Position numbers and translations under genes: made by a program
Shown here: positions 35,851-46,046 of the stretch, in pieces
Layout: each line of letters opens with the position of its first letter
Position numbering within the stretch: position 1 is the stretch's first letter
Notes under the pieces: model-generated
Database searches by the model: none
Told to the model about the DNA's origin: nothing
Seen by the model: only the letters and a program-made list of their open reading frames with translations
NCBI GenBank assembly: GCA_016794785.1
Contig: JAEUHC010000009.1
Location: 41,485 to 105,484 of the forward strand
DNA: 64,000 bases
Direction of reading: 5' to 3'
Origin: Opitutaceae bacterium
GTDB lineage: Bacteria; Verrucomicrobiota; Verrucomicrobiia; Opitutales; Opitutaceae

Positions 35851-37833
35851 TCACTTCCACGCCGCGTCGAAGAACCCTGCGTCCACGATCTTGCCCGGCC
35901 AGCGCGGGCCGGCCGGCTCGCGCAAATCGATGATGGCATAGTCGGGGAGCTTCGGGGTCTGGAGCGAGTTGGTGCCGTAGGCCTCGTCACGGAAATCCAC
36001 GCCGCTGTTCAGCACGACGTAGCGCTGCTGCGGGCTGAGCGGGTTCGGAAAGATGAGCACGGGCGCGTGATGCGCGGCGTCGTAAGTTTTTCCGCGGAAG
36101 GTCAGTGCCTGCGCGTCCCACGCGAGCGGCAGCTTTTTCGTCGCGAGCATTTTCGCGAGCAGGCGGTTCGACGAGGCGTCGCCCCAGAGCACGAGGTGCT
36201 TGTTCGCGAGATCGTCTTCGGTGACGGCGGTGTCGTCCTTCACGATCACGTGGCCGCGGAAAATATCGCGCCACATCTTGACCGCAAGGCGCAGCTCGGC
36301 CTCGGCCCAGGCGCCGACCTGGGCGTTGAGCGGCTGGCCGGTCGGGCGCACGAAGAGAAACGGCTCCATGAACGCATCCATGATCGGGCCGCTGAGACCG
36401 GGCATCTTGCGCACCTGCTTTTGCCAGCGCTCGGCGGAGTAGGTGTGGTCTTTGAAGATCCAGCGTCCGCCTTCCTTCACGAGCCAGTAGTAGGGGACGA
36501 TCTCGCCGAGCGCGACGGGCTGGCCATCGACGGTGAGCTTCAGGCCCGCGGCGCTTTCGAGGCTGATGTTGAACACGCTCACGTTCTTCGTCGTGACGTT
36601 GAGATCGGTGGGCGTGACGAATTTGAGATGCACGTCGGACCGCTCCCACGGCTGTTCCTGCTCCATGATTTTGATCCGGCCGGCCTCGGAGTAGCGCAAC
36701 GTGTAGGTGGTGAAGTGCTCCTCGTCGGCCCACTTCGCGCGCGGAGTGGCGGTGATCGCTTCGAGGCGGGCGGCGATGGCGTTGCGGGTCTCCGGATGGT
36801 ATTTGTGCTCGGTCTGGGGGCCGATGTAGCGCTCGAGCTTGAGGCCCTCGCGCGCCATGGCCTGCTCCATGATCTCGGAGGACTGGCGCTGGGGATCGAG
36901 TTCGCCGGTGTAGGCGAGGGTGGGGACCGCGCGGAAATTCGCGGCGTGGGCGGTGGCGTCATACCAGTTCCAGAGTTTCTGCTCCCACGGCGTGCGCTCG
37001 GGTTTGCCGGGGGCGAAGACCTTGGCGTAAACCGCCGTCTCCGCGAAGCCCGCGCCGGGCGACGATGCGGCCCAGAGCCCGGGGTAATGCGCTGTGAGAT
37101 GCCACGTGCTCGCCCCGCCCATCGAGAAGCCGCGCACGACGATCTTGCCGGCGTCGATCTTGAAGGCGCGGCGCACGGCCTGCATGGCCTCCATCACATC
37201 GACTTCGCCGGCGAACTTGGTGGCGTTGCAGTAGCGGCCGTAGGCGTGGAGCACGATGGCGCCCGCGGGCACGATCTCGCCGGGCTTGGTCTCGTGCTCG
37301 GCGATGAACGCGAGTTCGCTGCGCTTCTCGTTGCGACCCGCGAGCACGACATCGAGGCGGCGCGCGACGCCATCGCTGCGCTTCCACTCCGGCGGCACCA
37401 CGAGCGCGTAGGGCTGGATGGAGTCGTCGAGCTTGGAGCGGTAGCCGCGGATCACCAAGCCGGTGGCTTCGGTCCAGGGCGCCTTGCCGGCGCGCAGCTG
37501 CGCGACCCGGTCGCGGCCGGTCGCGAGCAGGCGGCGCGCGACCTCGACCTGCTTCACGTCGAAGAACTCATCGTAGCGCAGCGCCCAATCGACGGCTTTG
37601 TGAAACACCTCCACGTCGGGCAGCACGGCGAGCAGCCGGGCGTTGCGCGCCTTCGCGAGATCGGCGGCGAGCGTGTCGATCTCCGTGCGCAGTGTGGCGG
37701 CGCCGGCGGTGAGTTCCTCGCGTGCGGCCGCCGGGATCGCCACGCCCGCGGGCGGCAGACGCTTGGCGGGCGGCGGCGGAGTCTGCGCGGAAGCGAAGAT
37801 GCAGAGTGAAAGCAGGAGAACGAAGCGGCGCAT
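35851..37833 (-). CDS. Secreted prolyl-oligopeptidase/esterase-like alpha/beta hydrolase
   Basis: 660 aa with signal peptide (MRRFVLLLSLCIFASAQ). An N-terminal helical part (to about 160) precedes an alpha/beta-hydrolase fold: nucleophile elbow VVRGFSMGGASTWH (Ser in GFSMGG), oxyanion region HAYGRYCNATKF, acid residue in YTGELDPQ and His in TEHKYHPE. The C-terminal 250 residues are beta-rich (SVFNISLESAAGLKLTVDG) with a further alpha/beta segment (VLWGDASSNRLLAKML), also seen in uncharacterised planctomycete/verrucomicrobial peptidase S9-like proteins. Substrate unknown; ester or peptide hydrolysis in the periplasm is inferred. Confidence 0.75.
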   Translation of the reverse strand: MRRFVLLLSLCIFASAQTPPPPAKRLPPAGVAIPAAAREELTAGAATLRTEIDTLAADLAKARNARLLAVLPDVEVFHKAVDWALRYDEFFDVKQVEVARRLLATGRDRVAQLRAGKAPWTEATGLVIRGYRSKLDDSIQPYALVVPPEWKRSDGVARRLDVVLAGRNEKRSELAFIAEHETKPGEIVPAGAIVLHAYGRYCNATKFAGEVDVMEAMQAVRRAFKIDAGKIVVRGFSMGGASTWHLTAHYPGLWAASSPGAGFAETAVYAKVFAPGKPERTPWEQKLWNWYDATAHAANFRAVPTLAYTGELDPQRQSSEIMEQAMAREGLKLERYIGPQTEHKYHPETRNAIAARLEAITATPRAKWADEEHFTTYTLRYSEAGRIKIMEQEQPWERSDVHLKFVTPTDLNVTTKNVSVFNISLESAAGLKLTVDGQPVALGEIVPYYWLVKEGGRWIFKDHTYSAERWQKQVRKMPGLSGPIMDAFMEPFLFVRPTGQPLNAQVGAWAEAELRLAVKMWRDIFRGHVIVKDDTAVTEDDLANKHLVLWGDASSNRLLAKMLATKKLPLAWDAQALTFRGKTYDAAHHAPVLIFPNPLSPQQRYVVLNSGVDFRDEAYGTNSLQTPKLPDYAIIDLREPAGPRWPGKIVDAGFFDAAWK

Positions 37834-37908
37834 GGCGGGGTTAATTGGGTTTGGTTTTCGCAGCGACAGGACGCTGAGGCGGAGGAAAGACGTGGGGCGG
37901 CGGGCGGG

Positions 37909-38985
37909 TCAGCGCCAGATGACGGATGGGTCGATTTCCGCCAGCGTGCGCCGGCCGGTGAGGGCCATCGCCATCTCGAATTCCCGCCGCACGAGTCCGA
38001 TCACGCGGGCCACGCCGTCCGCGCCCCCGACTGCCAGGCCATGCAGGTAGGGCCGGCCGATCAGGACGGCGGTGGCGCCGAGGGCGAGGGCTTTCAGCAC
38101 ATCGGTGCCGCGGCGGATGCCGCCGTCGATGAGCACGGGCACGCGCCCGGCGAGACGGGCGGCGACCTCGGGCAGGGCGTCGATAGTGGCCGGCAGGGTG
38201 TCGAGGTTGCGGCCCCCGTGGTTGGAGACGATCACGCCGTCGGCCCCGAGATCGGCGGCGCGGGCGGCGTCGTCGGCGTTGAGGATGCCTTTGAGCCAGA
38301 AGGGTCGCCGGGTGAGCGTGCGCAGCCATTCGATCTCCTTCCATGTCAGCCGGGGATCGAGGAGGGCGCTGTAGATGTTGGTTTCGCTGGGCCGGTGGGC
38401 CCCGGTGGCGGTGCCGAAACCCCGGAGGTTGGCGCGCTCCAGGCCCGGCGGCAGGGCGAAGGGCGTCCGGGTCTCGCGATGGCGCGGGCCGAGCACGGGC
38501 GTGTCCACGGTCACGACGAGCGCCTCGTAGTTCGCGGCTTCGGCGCGGTCGATGAGCGCACGGGTGAAGTCCCGGTCGCGCTGCACATAGAGCTGAAACC
38601 ACTTGGGGTCGGGCGTCGCGGCGGCGATGTCCTCGAGAGTCGTCGTCGCCGAGGTGCTGACGACCAACGTCGCGCCGGCCGCCGCGGCGCCGCATGCCGT
38701 GGCGATCTCGCCCTCGGGGTGCGCGAGTTTGTGGTAGGCGCAGGGCGCGAGGAGAAGGGGGCTCGCGTGCTGGCGGCCGAGGAGCGTGACGCGCGAATCG
38801 ATGTGGGAAACATCGGTGAGGATCCGGGGGCGCAGGCGCAGGCGGGCGTAGGCTTCGTGATTCCAGCGGAGCGTGTGTTCATCCGCGGCGCCGCCGCTGA
38901 TGTAGGCCCAGGCGACCTCCGACATGCGGGCCGGCGCCGCGCGCTCGTAGTCGAAGAGATCGGCGAGCTCGTGGAGGGGCTGCAT
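37909..38985 (-). CDS. FMN-dependent alpha-hydroxy acid dehydrogenase
   Basis: 358 aa, TIM barrel. Family motifs: ISGGAADEHTLRWNHEAYARLRLRPRIL (start of the barrel), YVQRDRDFTRALIDRAEA, VTVDTPVLGPRHRETRTPF, the active-site SNHGGRNLD with His/Arg that bind the hydroxyacid, and VLIDGGIRRGTDVLKALALGA for FMN phosphate. The family oxidises L-lactate, glycolate, mandelate or longer hydroxyacids; the specific acid is unknown. The start ATG at 38985 gives the normal N-terminus (MQPLHELADLFDYERAA); a longer frame upstream is Pro/Arg-rich and unlikely. It lies 79 bases after a CDP-alcohol transferase gene on the same strand. Confidence 0.88.
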   Translation of the reverse strand: MQPLHELADLFDYERAAPARMSEVAWAYISGGAADEHTLRWNHEAYARLRLRPRILTDVSHIDSRVTLLGRQHASPLLLAPCAYHKLAHPEGEIATACGAAAAGATLVVSTSATTTLEDIAAATPDPKWFQLYVQRDRDFTRALIDRAEAANYEALVVTVDTPVLGPRHRETRTPFALPPGLERANLRGFGTATGAHRPSETNIYSALLDPRLTWKEIEWLRTLTRRPFWLKGILNADDAARAADLGADGVIVSNHGGRNLDTLPATIDALPEVAARLAGRVPVLIDGGIRRGTDVLKALALGATAVLIGRPYLHGLAVGGADGVARVIGLVRREFEMAMALTGRRTLAEIDPSVIWR

Positions 38986-39064
38986 GGGGCGGTCGAAGAA
39001 GGCCGGCGAATGCGGCGGGCGGCAAGCTCGGAGGGGCGGGGCCGGTGGCGGAGCGGTCGTGGTT

Positions 39065-39655
39065 TCAGTGTGACGGCGAGGAGGCCGAATGTCGCGCGCG
39101 CCGCAGACGCAGCGCATGCCACAGCGTGGCCACCGCGCCCTCGTGATTGGGCAGGAGCAGCACGATGGCCAGCTCCTCGATGCCTGCGATCACCTGCACG
39201 ACAATCGCCACATGGAAAGGCATGGCGCTGTGCCCCGCGAGCAGCGGGATGAGCGAGAACGCGCACGCCACCGCGCCGACCTTGGCCGCCCATGTGTGGT
39301 AGCAGGGGGCGCGACCAAGTCGGATAAATCCATAGACCACGACGGCGAAAAATGCCGCCAGCCCGGTCGCGATCCACGGCAGCTCGCGGCGCATGATGTC
39401 GGGCCACAGCAGCGCGATGCCCGACAGGCCGGTGACAAGCGTCAGGTAGTCGGCCGCGCTGTCGAGCTTGCGGCCGAACTCCGAGTGCGCGTTGAGCCGC
39501 CGCGCGAGAAAGCCGTCGAGCGCATCGGTGAGCAACGCCGCCGCGAGCAACGCCACGAACCAAGGTCGCGATCCGGCCAGCGCGGCGGTCAGCACCGCCG
39601 GGGCGAGCGCGATGCGTGTGCCGGTGAGAAGATTGGGCCAGCGCTTGGGGTTCAT
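39065..39655 (-). CDS. CDP-alcohol phosphatidyltransferase
   Basis: 196 aa with about five membrane helices. The complete signature D-x2-D-G-x2-A-R-x8-G-x3-D-x3-D is seen as DALDGFLARRLNAHSEFGRKLDSAAD. These enzymes transfer a phosphoalcohol from a CDP-activated lipid or nucleotide; the closest general role is phosphatidylglycerophosphate or archaetidyl-like phospholipid synthesis, but the alcohol cannot be assigned. The start MNPKRWPNLLTGTRIALAP is the classic PgsA-type opening (N-L-T-x-x-R). Confidence 0.88.
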   Translation of the reverse strand: MNPKRWPNLLTGTRIALAPAVLTAALAGSRPWFVALLAAALLTDALDGFLARRLNAHSEFGRKLDSAADYLTLVTGLSGIALLWPDIMRRELPWIATGLAAFFAVVVYGFIRLGRAPCYHTWAAKVGAVACAFSLIPLLAGHSAMPFHVAIVVQVIAGIEELAIVLLLPNHEGAVATLWHALRLRRARHSASSPSH

Positions 39656-39680
39656 CGCGAGAAACGGGGAGGCGGCGGGC

Positions 39681-40118
39681 TCAGGGTAGCGCGAGTTCCC
39701 AAAGGACGGGTTGGCCGGGCCGGAGCGTGAGCCATGCGAAGCTGGGTCGCGCACCGTGCCTCGGGCGCGTGATGCAGCCGGGATTGAGCCAGCGCACCCC
39801 GGCGGCGTCGGTCTCATCGCGCGGGACGTGCGTGTGGCCGTGCAGGACGAACTCCGCGCCCCGCGGCGCGCGGGTGGGCGGGATATGCACGAGATGAAAC
39901 CGCCGGCCTTCACGCTTGAGATCGAGTGTGAGCGGCCAGGGGTCCGAATCGCAGTTGCCGGCCACGACGCGCAGCGGCGGCCCGATGAGCTCGAACTCGG
40001 CGAGCGTCGTCACGTCGCACACGTCGCCGAGATGCCAGATCTCGTCGGCGCCGCGGAGCTTCTTGGGCAGCGAAGTCGGAAACCGGTCGTGGGTGTCGGA
40101 GATCACCGCGATGCGCAT
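39681..40118 (-). CDS. YfcE/MJ0936-type metallophosphoesterase
   Basis: 145 aa. Metal-binding motifs in order: ISDTHDR, WHLGDVCD, VAGNCDSD, LVHIPPTR, LHGHTHVPR, with the final NPGCITRPRHG. All dimetal ligands (Asp, His, Asp, Asn, His, His) are present. YfcE-like enzymes are small cytosolic phosphodiesterases of unknown natural substrate. The start MRIAVISDTHD is usual; a preceding ATG (40121) would add one Met. Stop lies 25 bases before the CDP-alcohol transferase start, so co-transcription is likely. Confidence 0.85.
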   Translation of the reverse strand: MRIAVISDTHDRFPTSLPKKLRGADEIWHLGDVCDVTTLAEFELIGPPLRVVAGNCDSDPWPLTLDLKREGRRFHLVHIPPTRAPRGAEFVLHGHTHVPRDETDAAGVRWLNPGCITRPRHGARPSFAWLTLRPGQPVLWELALP

Positions 40119-40185
40119 CATCGCGGAGCCTAGGTGCGCGGGCGCGGCTTGCACAGCGGTTTTTCGCGGCTCAATTTTCCCAGCC

Positions 40186-41454
40186 GTGCTGCGCAACCTC
40201 GCCATCGACTTCGACTCGTTCTTCGCCTCCGTGGAGCAGCAGGAGCGGCCCGAGCTGCGCGGCAAACCGGTCGGCGTCGTCCCCGTCATGGCCGAGACGA
40301 CCGGCTGCATCGCCATCAGCATCGAGGCGAAAAAACTCGGCCTGAAGCGCAACGTCCGTGTCGCCGAGGCGCGCCGGCTTTGCCCCGGCATCGCCATCGT
40401 CGAGTCGCGGCCCGAGGTTTACATCGCCTACCATCGCCGGCTGAAAGCCATCATCGAGTCCTGCGTGCCGGTCAAAAAGGTGCAGTCGATCGACGAGCTG
40501 GAGTGCGAGCTTACCGCCGACTTTGGCCACGCGCCCGAACGGGCCCGGCAGCTGGCCCTGGACATCAAGACGAAGCTCGCGCGCGAGGCCGGCGCGCACG
40601 TGCGCTGCTCCATCGGCATCGGGCCGAACTGGTTTCTCGCCAAGGTCGCCTCCGACATGGAAAAGCCCGACGGACTCGTCGTGATCGACGACGCCGACAT
40701 CCCGGGGAAACTCCTCCGCCTGAAGCTCACTGATTTCTGCGGCATCGGCGAAGCCATGGAGGCGCGCCTGCACCAGGCCGGCATCGACACCGTCGCGCAG
40801 CTCTACGCCACGAGCGCCGCGCAGCTCCGCGCGATCTGGGGCAGCGTCGAAGGCGCGCGATTCCACGCGTGGATGAACGGCGGCCTCCAGGAGCGCGAGG
40901 CGTCGCAGCACAACACCGTGGGCCACGGCCACGTGCTCCCGCCTCAAGGCCGCAACGACGCCACCGCCCTCGCCGTGCTCCACCGCCTCCTGCAAAAGGC
41001 CGCGATGCGCCTCCGCCATACCGGCCACTACGCCGGCGCCCTGCACGTCTCCGTCCGCTACCGCGACGGCACGAGCTGGAGCGGCGACCGCCGCTTCAAC
41101 GAGACCCAGGACACGCTGCATTTCACGCGCGTCCTCAACGAACTCTGGGCCACCCGCCCGCGCGCCCACCTCCGCCTCGTGCCGATCCAGGTCGGCGTCA
41201 TCCTAGCCGATCTCCTCGAGGGCTCCGCCCACACGGGCGATCTCTTCACCGCCGAGACCGAAAACGCCCGCGCGCGCCTCCACTCCGCCGTGGACACGCT
41301 CAACAAGACCTTCGGCAAGAACTCCGTCTACTTCGGCGGCGCCCACGGCGCGACGGACTATGCGCCGATGCGCATCGCCTTCACCCGCATTCCCGAGCCC
41401 GAGTTGGAGGAGATCGACGCGGCGCTCGGGCGGCGGCTGAAGCCGAGGAAGTAG
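40186..41454 (+). CDS. Y-family DNA polymerase (DinB/UmuC-like)
   Basis: 422 aa from a GTG start. The palm motif NLAIDFDSFFASVEQQERPELRGKPVGV begins immediately (VLRN...), catalytic SIDELECEL carries the Asp-Glu pair, and the PIP-like and helix-hairpin-helix region includes KLTDFCGIGEAMEARLHQAGI. The C-terminal little-finger domain (residues about 260-390) ends FGKNSVYFGGAHGATDYAPMRIAFTRIPE. Catalytic residues are intact, so it is not an ImuB-type inactive paralogue. It would perform translesion synthesis. No LexA site or other SOS gene is adjacent; the divergent phosphoesterase starts 67 bases away. The 128 bases between its stop and ureC hold no recognised element. Confidence 0.85.
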   Translation: MLRNLAIDFDSFFASVEQQERPELRGKPVGVVPVMAETTGCIAISIEAKKLGLKRNVRVAEARRLCPGIAIVESRPEVYIAYHRRLKAIIESCVPVKKVQSIDELECELTADFGHAPERARQLALDIKTKLAREAGAHVRCSIGIGPNWFLAKVASDMEKPDGLVVIDDADIPGKLLRLKLTDFCGIGEAMEARLHQAGIDTVAQLYATSAAQLRAIWGSVEGARFHAWMNGGLQEREASQHNTVGHGHVLPPQGRNDATALAVLHRLLQKAAMRLRHTGHYAGALHVSVRYRDGTSWSGDRRFNETQDTLHFTRVLNELWATRPRAHLRLVPIQVGVILADLLEGSAHTGDLFTAETENARARLHSAVDTLNKTFGKNSVYFGGAHGATDYAPMRIAFTRIPEPELEEIDAALGRRLKPRK

Positions 41455-41582
41455 CTGCGGATCACTACGGTCGGGGACATGGCGCGAGCAAGGTGTCGGC
41501 GGCGCCCGCAGGAACACCGATGCGAAATGATGCGCAAGCCTGTGGCCGCCGAGAGGAGGACGTCGGCGACGGGCGGCCTTGG

Positions 41583-43349
<1,767 letters not shown>

Positions 43350-43363
43350 AGGGGAAATCGAAT

Positions 43364-43453
43364 TTTAGCCACAGAGGGCACTGAGGTTGGCACAGGGATC
43401 ACAAAGAGGCTGAATTGCTCCGTGATCTCATTTCCTTCTCTGGGACCTCGGTG
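43364..43453. repeat. Inverted repeat at the ureB-ureC junction
   Basis: The left side opens AGCCACAGAGGGCACTGAGG; arms CACTGAGG..CAGGGATCAC (43379-43402) and GTGATCTC..ACCTCGGTG (43422-43453) are imperfect complements. The second arm lies inside the 3' end of ureB, so the last residues (SPRSQRRK) are encoded by the element. Confidence 0.65.
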
Positions 43454-43787
43454 ACGAGGGTTTGGCTTTTGATTTCAAATCGAGGGAGCCGTTAATCTTG
43501 GCGTTGAGGCCGAAGACCTCGCGGGTGCCGGCGAGGGCGACGAGCTCGACTTCCTTGGTGTCGCCGGCCTCGAACCGCACGGCCGTGCCGGCGGGGATGT
43601 TGAGGCGAAAACCGCGGGCGGCGGCGCGGTCAAAGCGCAGTGCTTCGTTGGTCTCGAAGAAATGGTAGTGCGAGCCGACTTGGATTGGGCGATCGCCGGT
43701 GTTGGCGACCTCGAGCGTGAGCGTCGCGAGGTGGAGGTTTGCGGGGAGTGGGCCGGAGTCGGCCACGATGATTTCGCCGGGGATCAT
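43428..43787 (-). CDS. ureB: Urease subunit beta
   Basis: 119 aa. [17 protein letters not shown] start, [24 protein letters not shown], and [30 protein letters not shown] are diagnostic for UreB. It is structural and surrounds the active site together with UreA. The last 15 residues ([13 protein letters not shown]) are unusual; they are encoded by one arm of the junction repeat, which may have replaced the ancestral C-terminus. Separate from ureA (not fused as in Helicobacter). Confidence 0.96.
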   Translation of the reverse strand: MIPGEIIVADSGPLPANLHLATLTLEVANTGDRPIQVGSHYHFFETNEALRFDRAAARGFRLNIPAGTAVRFEAGDTKEVELVALAGTREVFGLNAKINGSLDLKSKAKPSSPRSQRRK

Positions 43788-43793
43788 GGGGCG

Positions 43794-43895
43794 GAAAAGA
43801 AGAAACCGGTCGGAAAAGAAGAAAGAAGAAATTCCGAGCGCGGCTGAGTATGGCCGTTTCTTCTTTCGAGACAGGGTTTCTGCTTTCTACTTTTC
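43794..43895. repeat. Inverted repeat at the ureA-ureB junction
   Basis: A GAAAAGAAGAAA-type purine arm (43794-43831) pairs with a pyrimidine arm (TTTCTTCTTTC ... CTTTTC, 43856-43895), separated by GCGCGGCTGAGTATGGCC. The distal arm reaches the stop codon of ureA. Confidence 0.65.
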
Positions 43896-44196
43896 ATCGA
43901 ATGGGGTGGTGGACGGTGACGAGCTTGGTGCCGTCGGGGAAGGTGGCTTCGACTTGCACGTCGTGAATCATGTCGGCGACACCTTCCATTACGTCGGACT
44001 GCTTGAGGATGGTCGTCCCGAAACTCATGAGGTCGGCGACGGAGCGGCCGTCGCGCGCGCCCTCCATAATCTCGTAGGTGATGATGGCGATGGCCTCAGG
44101 GTAGTTGAGCTTGAGGCCGCGAGCCTGGCGGCGGCGCGCGAGATCGGCGGCGGTGACGATCAGGAGTTTTTCGCGTTCGCGGGGAGTCAGGTGCAT
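43894..44196 (-). CDS. ureA: Urease subunit gamma
   Basis: 100 aa, the expected size. [50 protein letters not shown] then [48 protein letters not shown] is the canonical UreA sequence. It is the first of the three structural subunits and lies downstream of urtE, so urea uptake and hydrolysis are transcribed together. Its stop overlaps the arm of the junction element that separates it from ureB. Confidence 0.97.
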   Translation of the reverse strand: MHLTPREREKLLIVTAADLARRRQARGLKLNYPEAIAIITYEIMEGARDGRSVADLMSFGTTILKQSDVMEGVADMIHDVQVEATFPDGTKLVTVHHPIR

Positions 44197-44207
44197 GGAC
44201 AGGAAAG

Positions 44208-44305
44208 GTAGCGAGTAGTGAGTAGCGGGTAGCGAGTAGTCGCGATGAGAAAACTGGTTTGGCGTTTTGGATGCTCGCTACTCACTACCCGCTACTCGCT
44301 ACTAC
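44208..44305. repeat. Heptamer-arm inverted repeat at the urtE-ureA junction
   Basis: The left arm is four heptamers TAGCGAG, TAGTGAG, TAGCGGG, TAGCGAG (44209-44236); the right arm is CTCGCTA, CTCACTA, CCCGCTA, CTCGCTA (44274-44301). The spacer is about 35 bases. This is the clearest example of the short-period arms. Confidence 0.85.
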
Positions 44306-44309
44306 AAAA

Positions 44310-45107
44310 TCAAACCTGCAGGTGCTCTTTCACGACCTCGTCGGTGAGCGTCGCGATGGGGCCGGAAATGACGACGGCGCCGCGATCCATCGCGTAGAAG
44401 CGATCGGCGACTTCGCGGCAGAAATCGACGAACTGCTCGACCAGCAGAATGGCGAGCGAGTGCTCGCGGCGGAGCTGCTGCACAGCCTGTTTGATCTCGG
44501 CGACGTCGCGGGCGGCCTGATCGAGCGCGGATTGGGGCGCGCGGGGGGCCTTCAGCTTTTTCAGCGTGTCTCCGATCTGATCGATGATGCTGGGTTGGAT
44601 GCCCTCGGTGGGTTCGTCGAGGATAAGGAGCTTGGGGTCGGTGAGCAGGGCGCGGCCGATGGCGAGCTGCTGCTGCTGGCCGCCGGAGAGCACGCCGCCC
44701 TTGCGCGAGAGCATCTCCTTGAGCACGGGAAAAAGGGCGAAGACCCGGTCGAGCGCGCTGCGGGCCGCGGCGCCCTTGCGGCCGTGGACGACGAGGCCGA
44801 TCTGGAGATTCTCCTCGACCGTGAGATGCGGGAAGATGTCGCGGCCTTGTGGCACGTAGCCGAGGCCGGCGCGCGCGCGGACATCGATCGGGAGCTGTTC
44901 GATCGGCTGGCCGGCGAGCATGATGGAGCCGGCGCGGACGGGCAGCACGCCGGTGATGGAGCGGAGGGTGGTGGTCTTGCCGACGCCGTTGCGGCCCATG
45001 AGGGCGACGACCTCGCCCGGGTGAATCTCAAGATCCACGCCGCGGAGGATGTGCGAGCCGCCGATGTAGGTCTCGACGTCGGTAAGCTTGAGTAGCGGAT
45101 TGGACAC
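44310..45107 (-). CDS. urtE: Urea ABC transporter ATP-binding protein
   Basis: 265 aa beginning at a GTG. ATPase motifs: GRNGVGKTTTLRSI (Walker A), LSGGQQQQLAIGRALL (signature), KLLILDEPTEGI (Walker B and D-loop). The opening VETYIGGSHILRGVDLEIHPGEV and the linker QPSIIDQIGDTLKKL are characteristic of UrtE, the second ATPase of the high-affinity urea importer. A stretch around PRAPQSALDQAARDVAEIKQAVQQLRREHSLAILLVEQ is longer than in most UrtE proteins. Works with UrtD on the cytoplasmic face. Confidence 0.93.
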   Translation of the reverse strand: MSNPLLKLTDVETYIGGSHILRGVDLEIHPGEVVALMGRNGVGKTTTLRSITGVLPVRAGSIMLAGQPIEQLPIDVRARAGLGYVPQGRDIFPHLTVEENLQIGLVVHGRKGAAARSALDRVFALFPVLKEMLSRKGGVLSGGQQQQLAIGRALLTDPKLLILDEPTEGIQPSIIDQIGDTLKKLKAPRAPQSALDQAARDVAEIKQAVQQLRREHSLAILLVEQFVDFCREVADRFYAMDRGAVVISGPIATLTDEVVKEHLQV

Positions 45108-45127
45108 GAAAGAGGGATTCCTTTTTT

Positions 45128-45235
45128 AGCCACAGAGCACACAGAGCTCGGACACCGAGCACACAGAGCAAGACAGAGAGACATTTTTCTGACTCCGTGA
45201 ACTCTGTGTCCGGGCTCTGTGAACTCTGTGGCTCA
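45128..45235. repeat. Inverted repeat at the urtD-urtE junction
   Basis: Left arm AGCCACAGAGCACACAGAGC then TCGGACACCGAG (45128-45168) and right arm CTCCGTGAACTCTGTGTCCG then GGCTCTGTGAACTCTGTGGCT (45193-45234) are imperfect complements. Repeated CACAGAG units give the arms a period near nine. It fills the gap of 139 bases between the two ATPase genes. Confidence 0.8.
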
Positions 45236-45246
45236 TGATCGGGTTA

Positions 45247-46023
45247 TTAACGTGTGCCGTGTTTGCCGCGGCCGAGATAAACCTCGCGGACTTTTTCGTC
45301 GGACTGGACCTCGTCGAACTTGCCCTCGCAGAGCACGGTGCCCTGGTGGAGCACGGTGACGACGCCGTTGGCGGCGATCTGCTTCACGAAGGCCATGTCG
45401 TGCTCGATCACGATGAGGCTGTGCTTGCCGGCGAGTGACAGGAGAAGATCGCCGGTGCGATCGGTCTCGTCGTCGGACATGCCGGCGGCGGGCTCATCGA
45501 CGAGGAGGACCTTCGGGTCCTGCGCGAGCAGCATGCCGATCTCGAGCCATTGCTTCTCGCCGTGCGCGAGCAGGCCGGCCTTCCAGTCGCGTTTGGTGTC
45601 GAGGCGCACCGTCTTCAGAATCTCGTCGAGACGATCGCGGTCGGTGGAAGTGAGGCGGTGGAAAAGCGAAGCGAAGACGCCGCGCGGGCCCTTGAGTGAG
45701 AGCACCAGATTGTCCCAGACGGTGTGCTCGGTATAGACGCTGGGCGTCTGGAATTTCCGCCCGATGCCGAGGCGGTTGATTTCGTATTCGTTGAGCTCGG
45801 TGAGATCGTGGCTGGAGGCGGGATCGGTGCCGAAGTCGAGCTTGCCCTTGTCGGGCTTGGCGCGGCCGGTGATGAGATCGAAGAAGGTGGATTTGCCCGC
45901 GCCGTTGGGGCCGATGACGGTGCGCAACTCGCCCTCGTAGAGGTAAAAGTTCAGGTCCGTGATGGCCTTGAAGCCATCGTAGGACTTGGAGACGTCTTCG
46001 ACGCTGAGCAGCGGGTGAGGCAT
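45247..46023 (-). CDS. urtD: Urea ABC transporter ATP-binding protein
   Basis: 258 aa. Walker A GPNGAGKSTFFDLITGR, Walker B VLLVDEPAAGMSDDE, and the LAHGEKQWLEIGMLL signature, a LivG-type variant used by UrtD. The opening LLSVEDVSKSYDGFKAITDLNFYLYEGELRTVIG is the UrtD pattern. It pairs with UrtE to power urea import through UrtBC. The start is an ATG 23 bases after urtC. Confidence 0.94.
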   Translation of the reverse strand: MPHPLLSVEDVSKSYDGFKAITDLNFYLYEGELRTVIGPNGAGKSTFFDLITGRAKPDKGKLDFGTDPASSHDLTELNEYEINRLGIGRKFQTPSVYTEHTVWDNLVLSLKGPRGVFASLFHRLTSTDRDRLDEILKTVRLDTKRDWKAGLLAHGEKQWLEIGMLLAQDPKVLLVDEPAAGMSDDETDRTGDLLLSLAGKHSLIVIEHDMAFVKQIAANGVVTVLHQGTVLCEGKFDEVQSDEKVREVYLGRGKHGTR

Positions 46024-46046
46024 CGGCGGAGTTTACTGTTTCGAAA

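Noticed and set aside
35689..37809. A 706-codon plus-strand frame opposite the prolyl-oligopeptidase-like gene
   Set aside because: Antisense shadow; the minus-strand product has signal peptide and catalytic motif.
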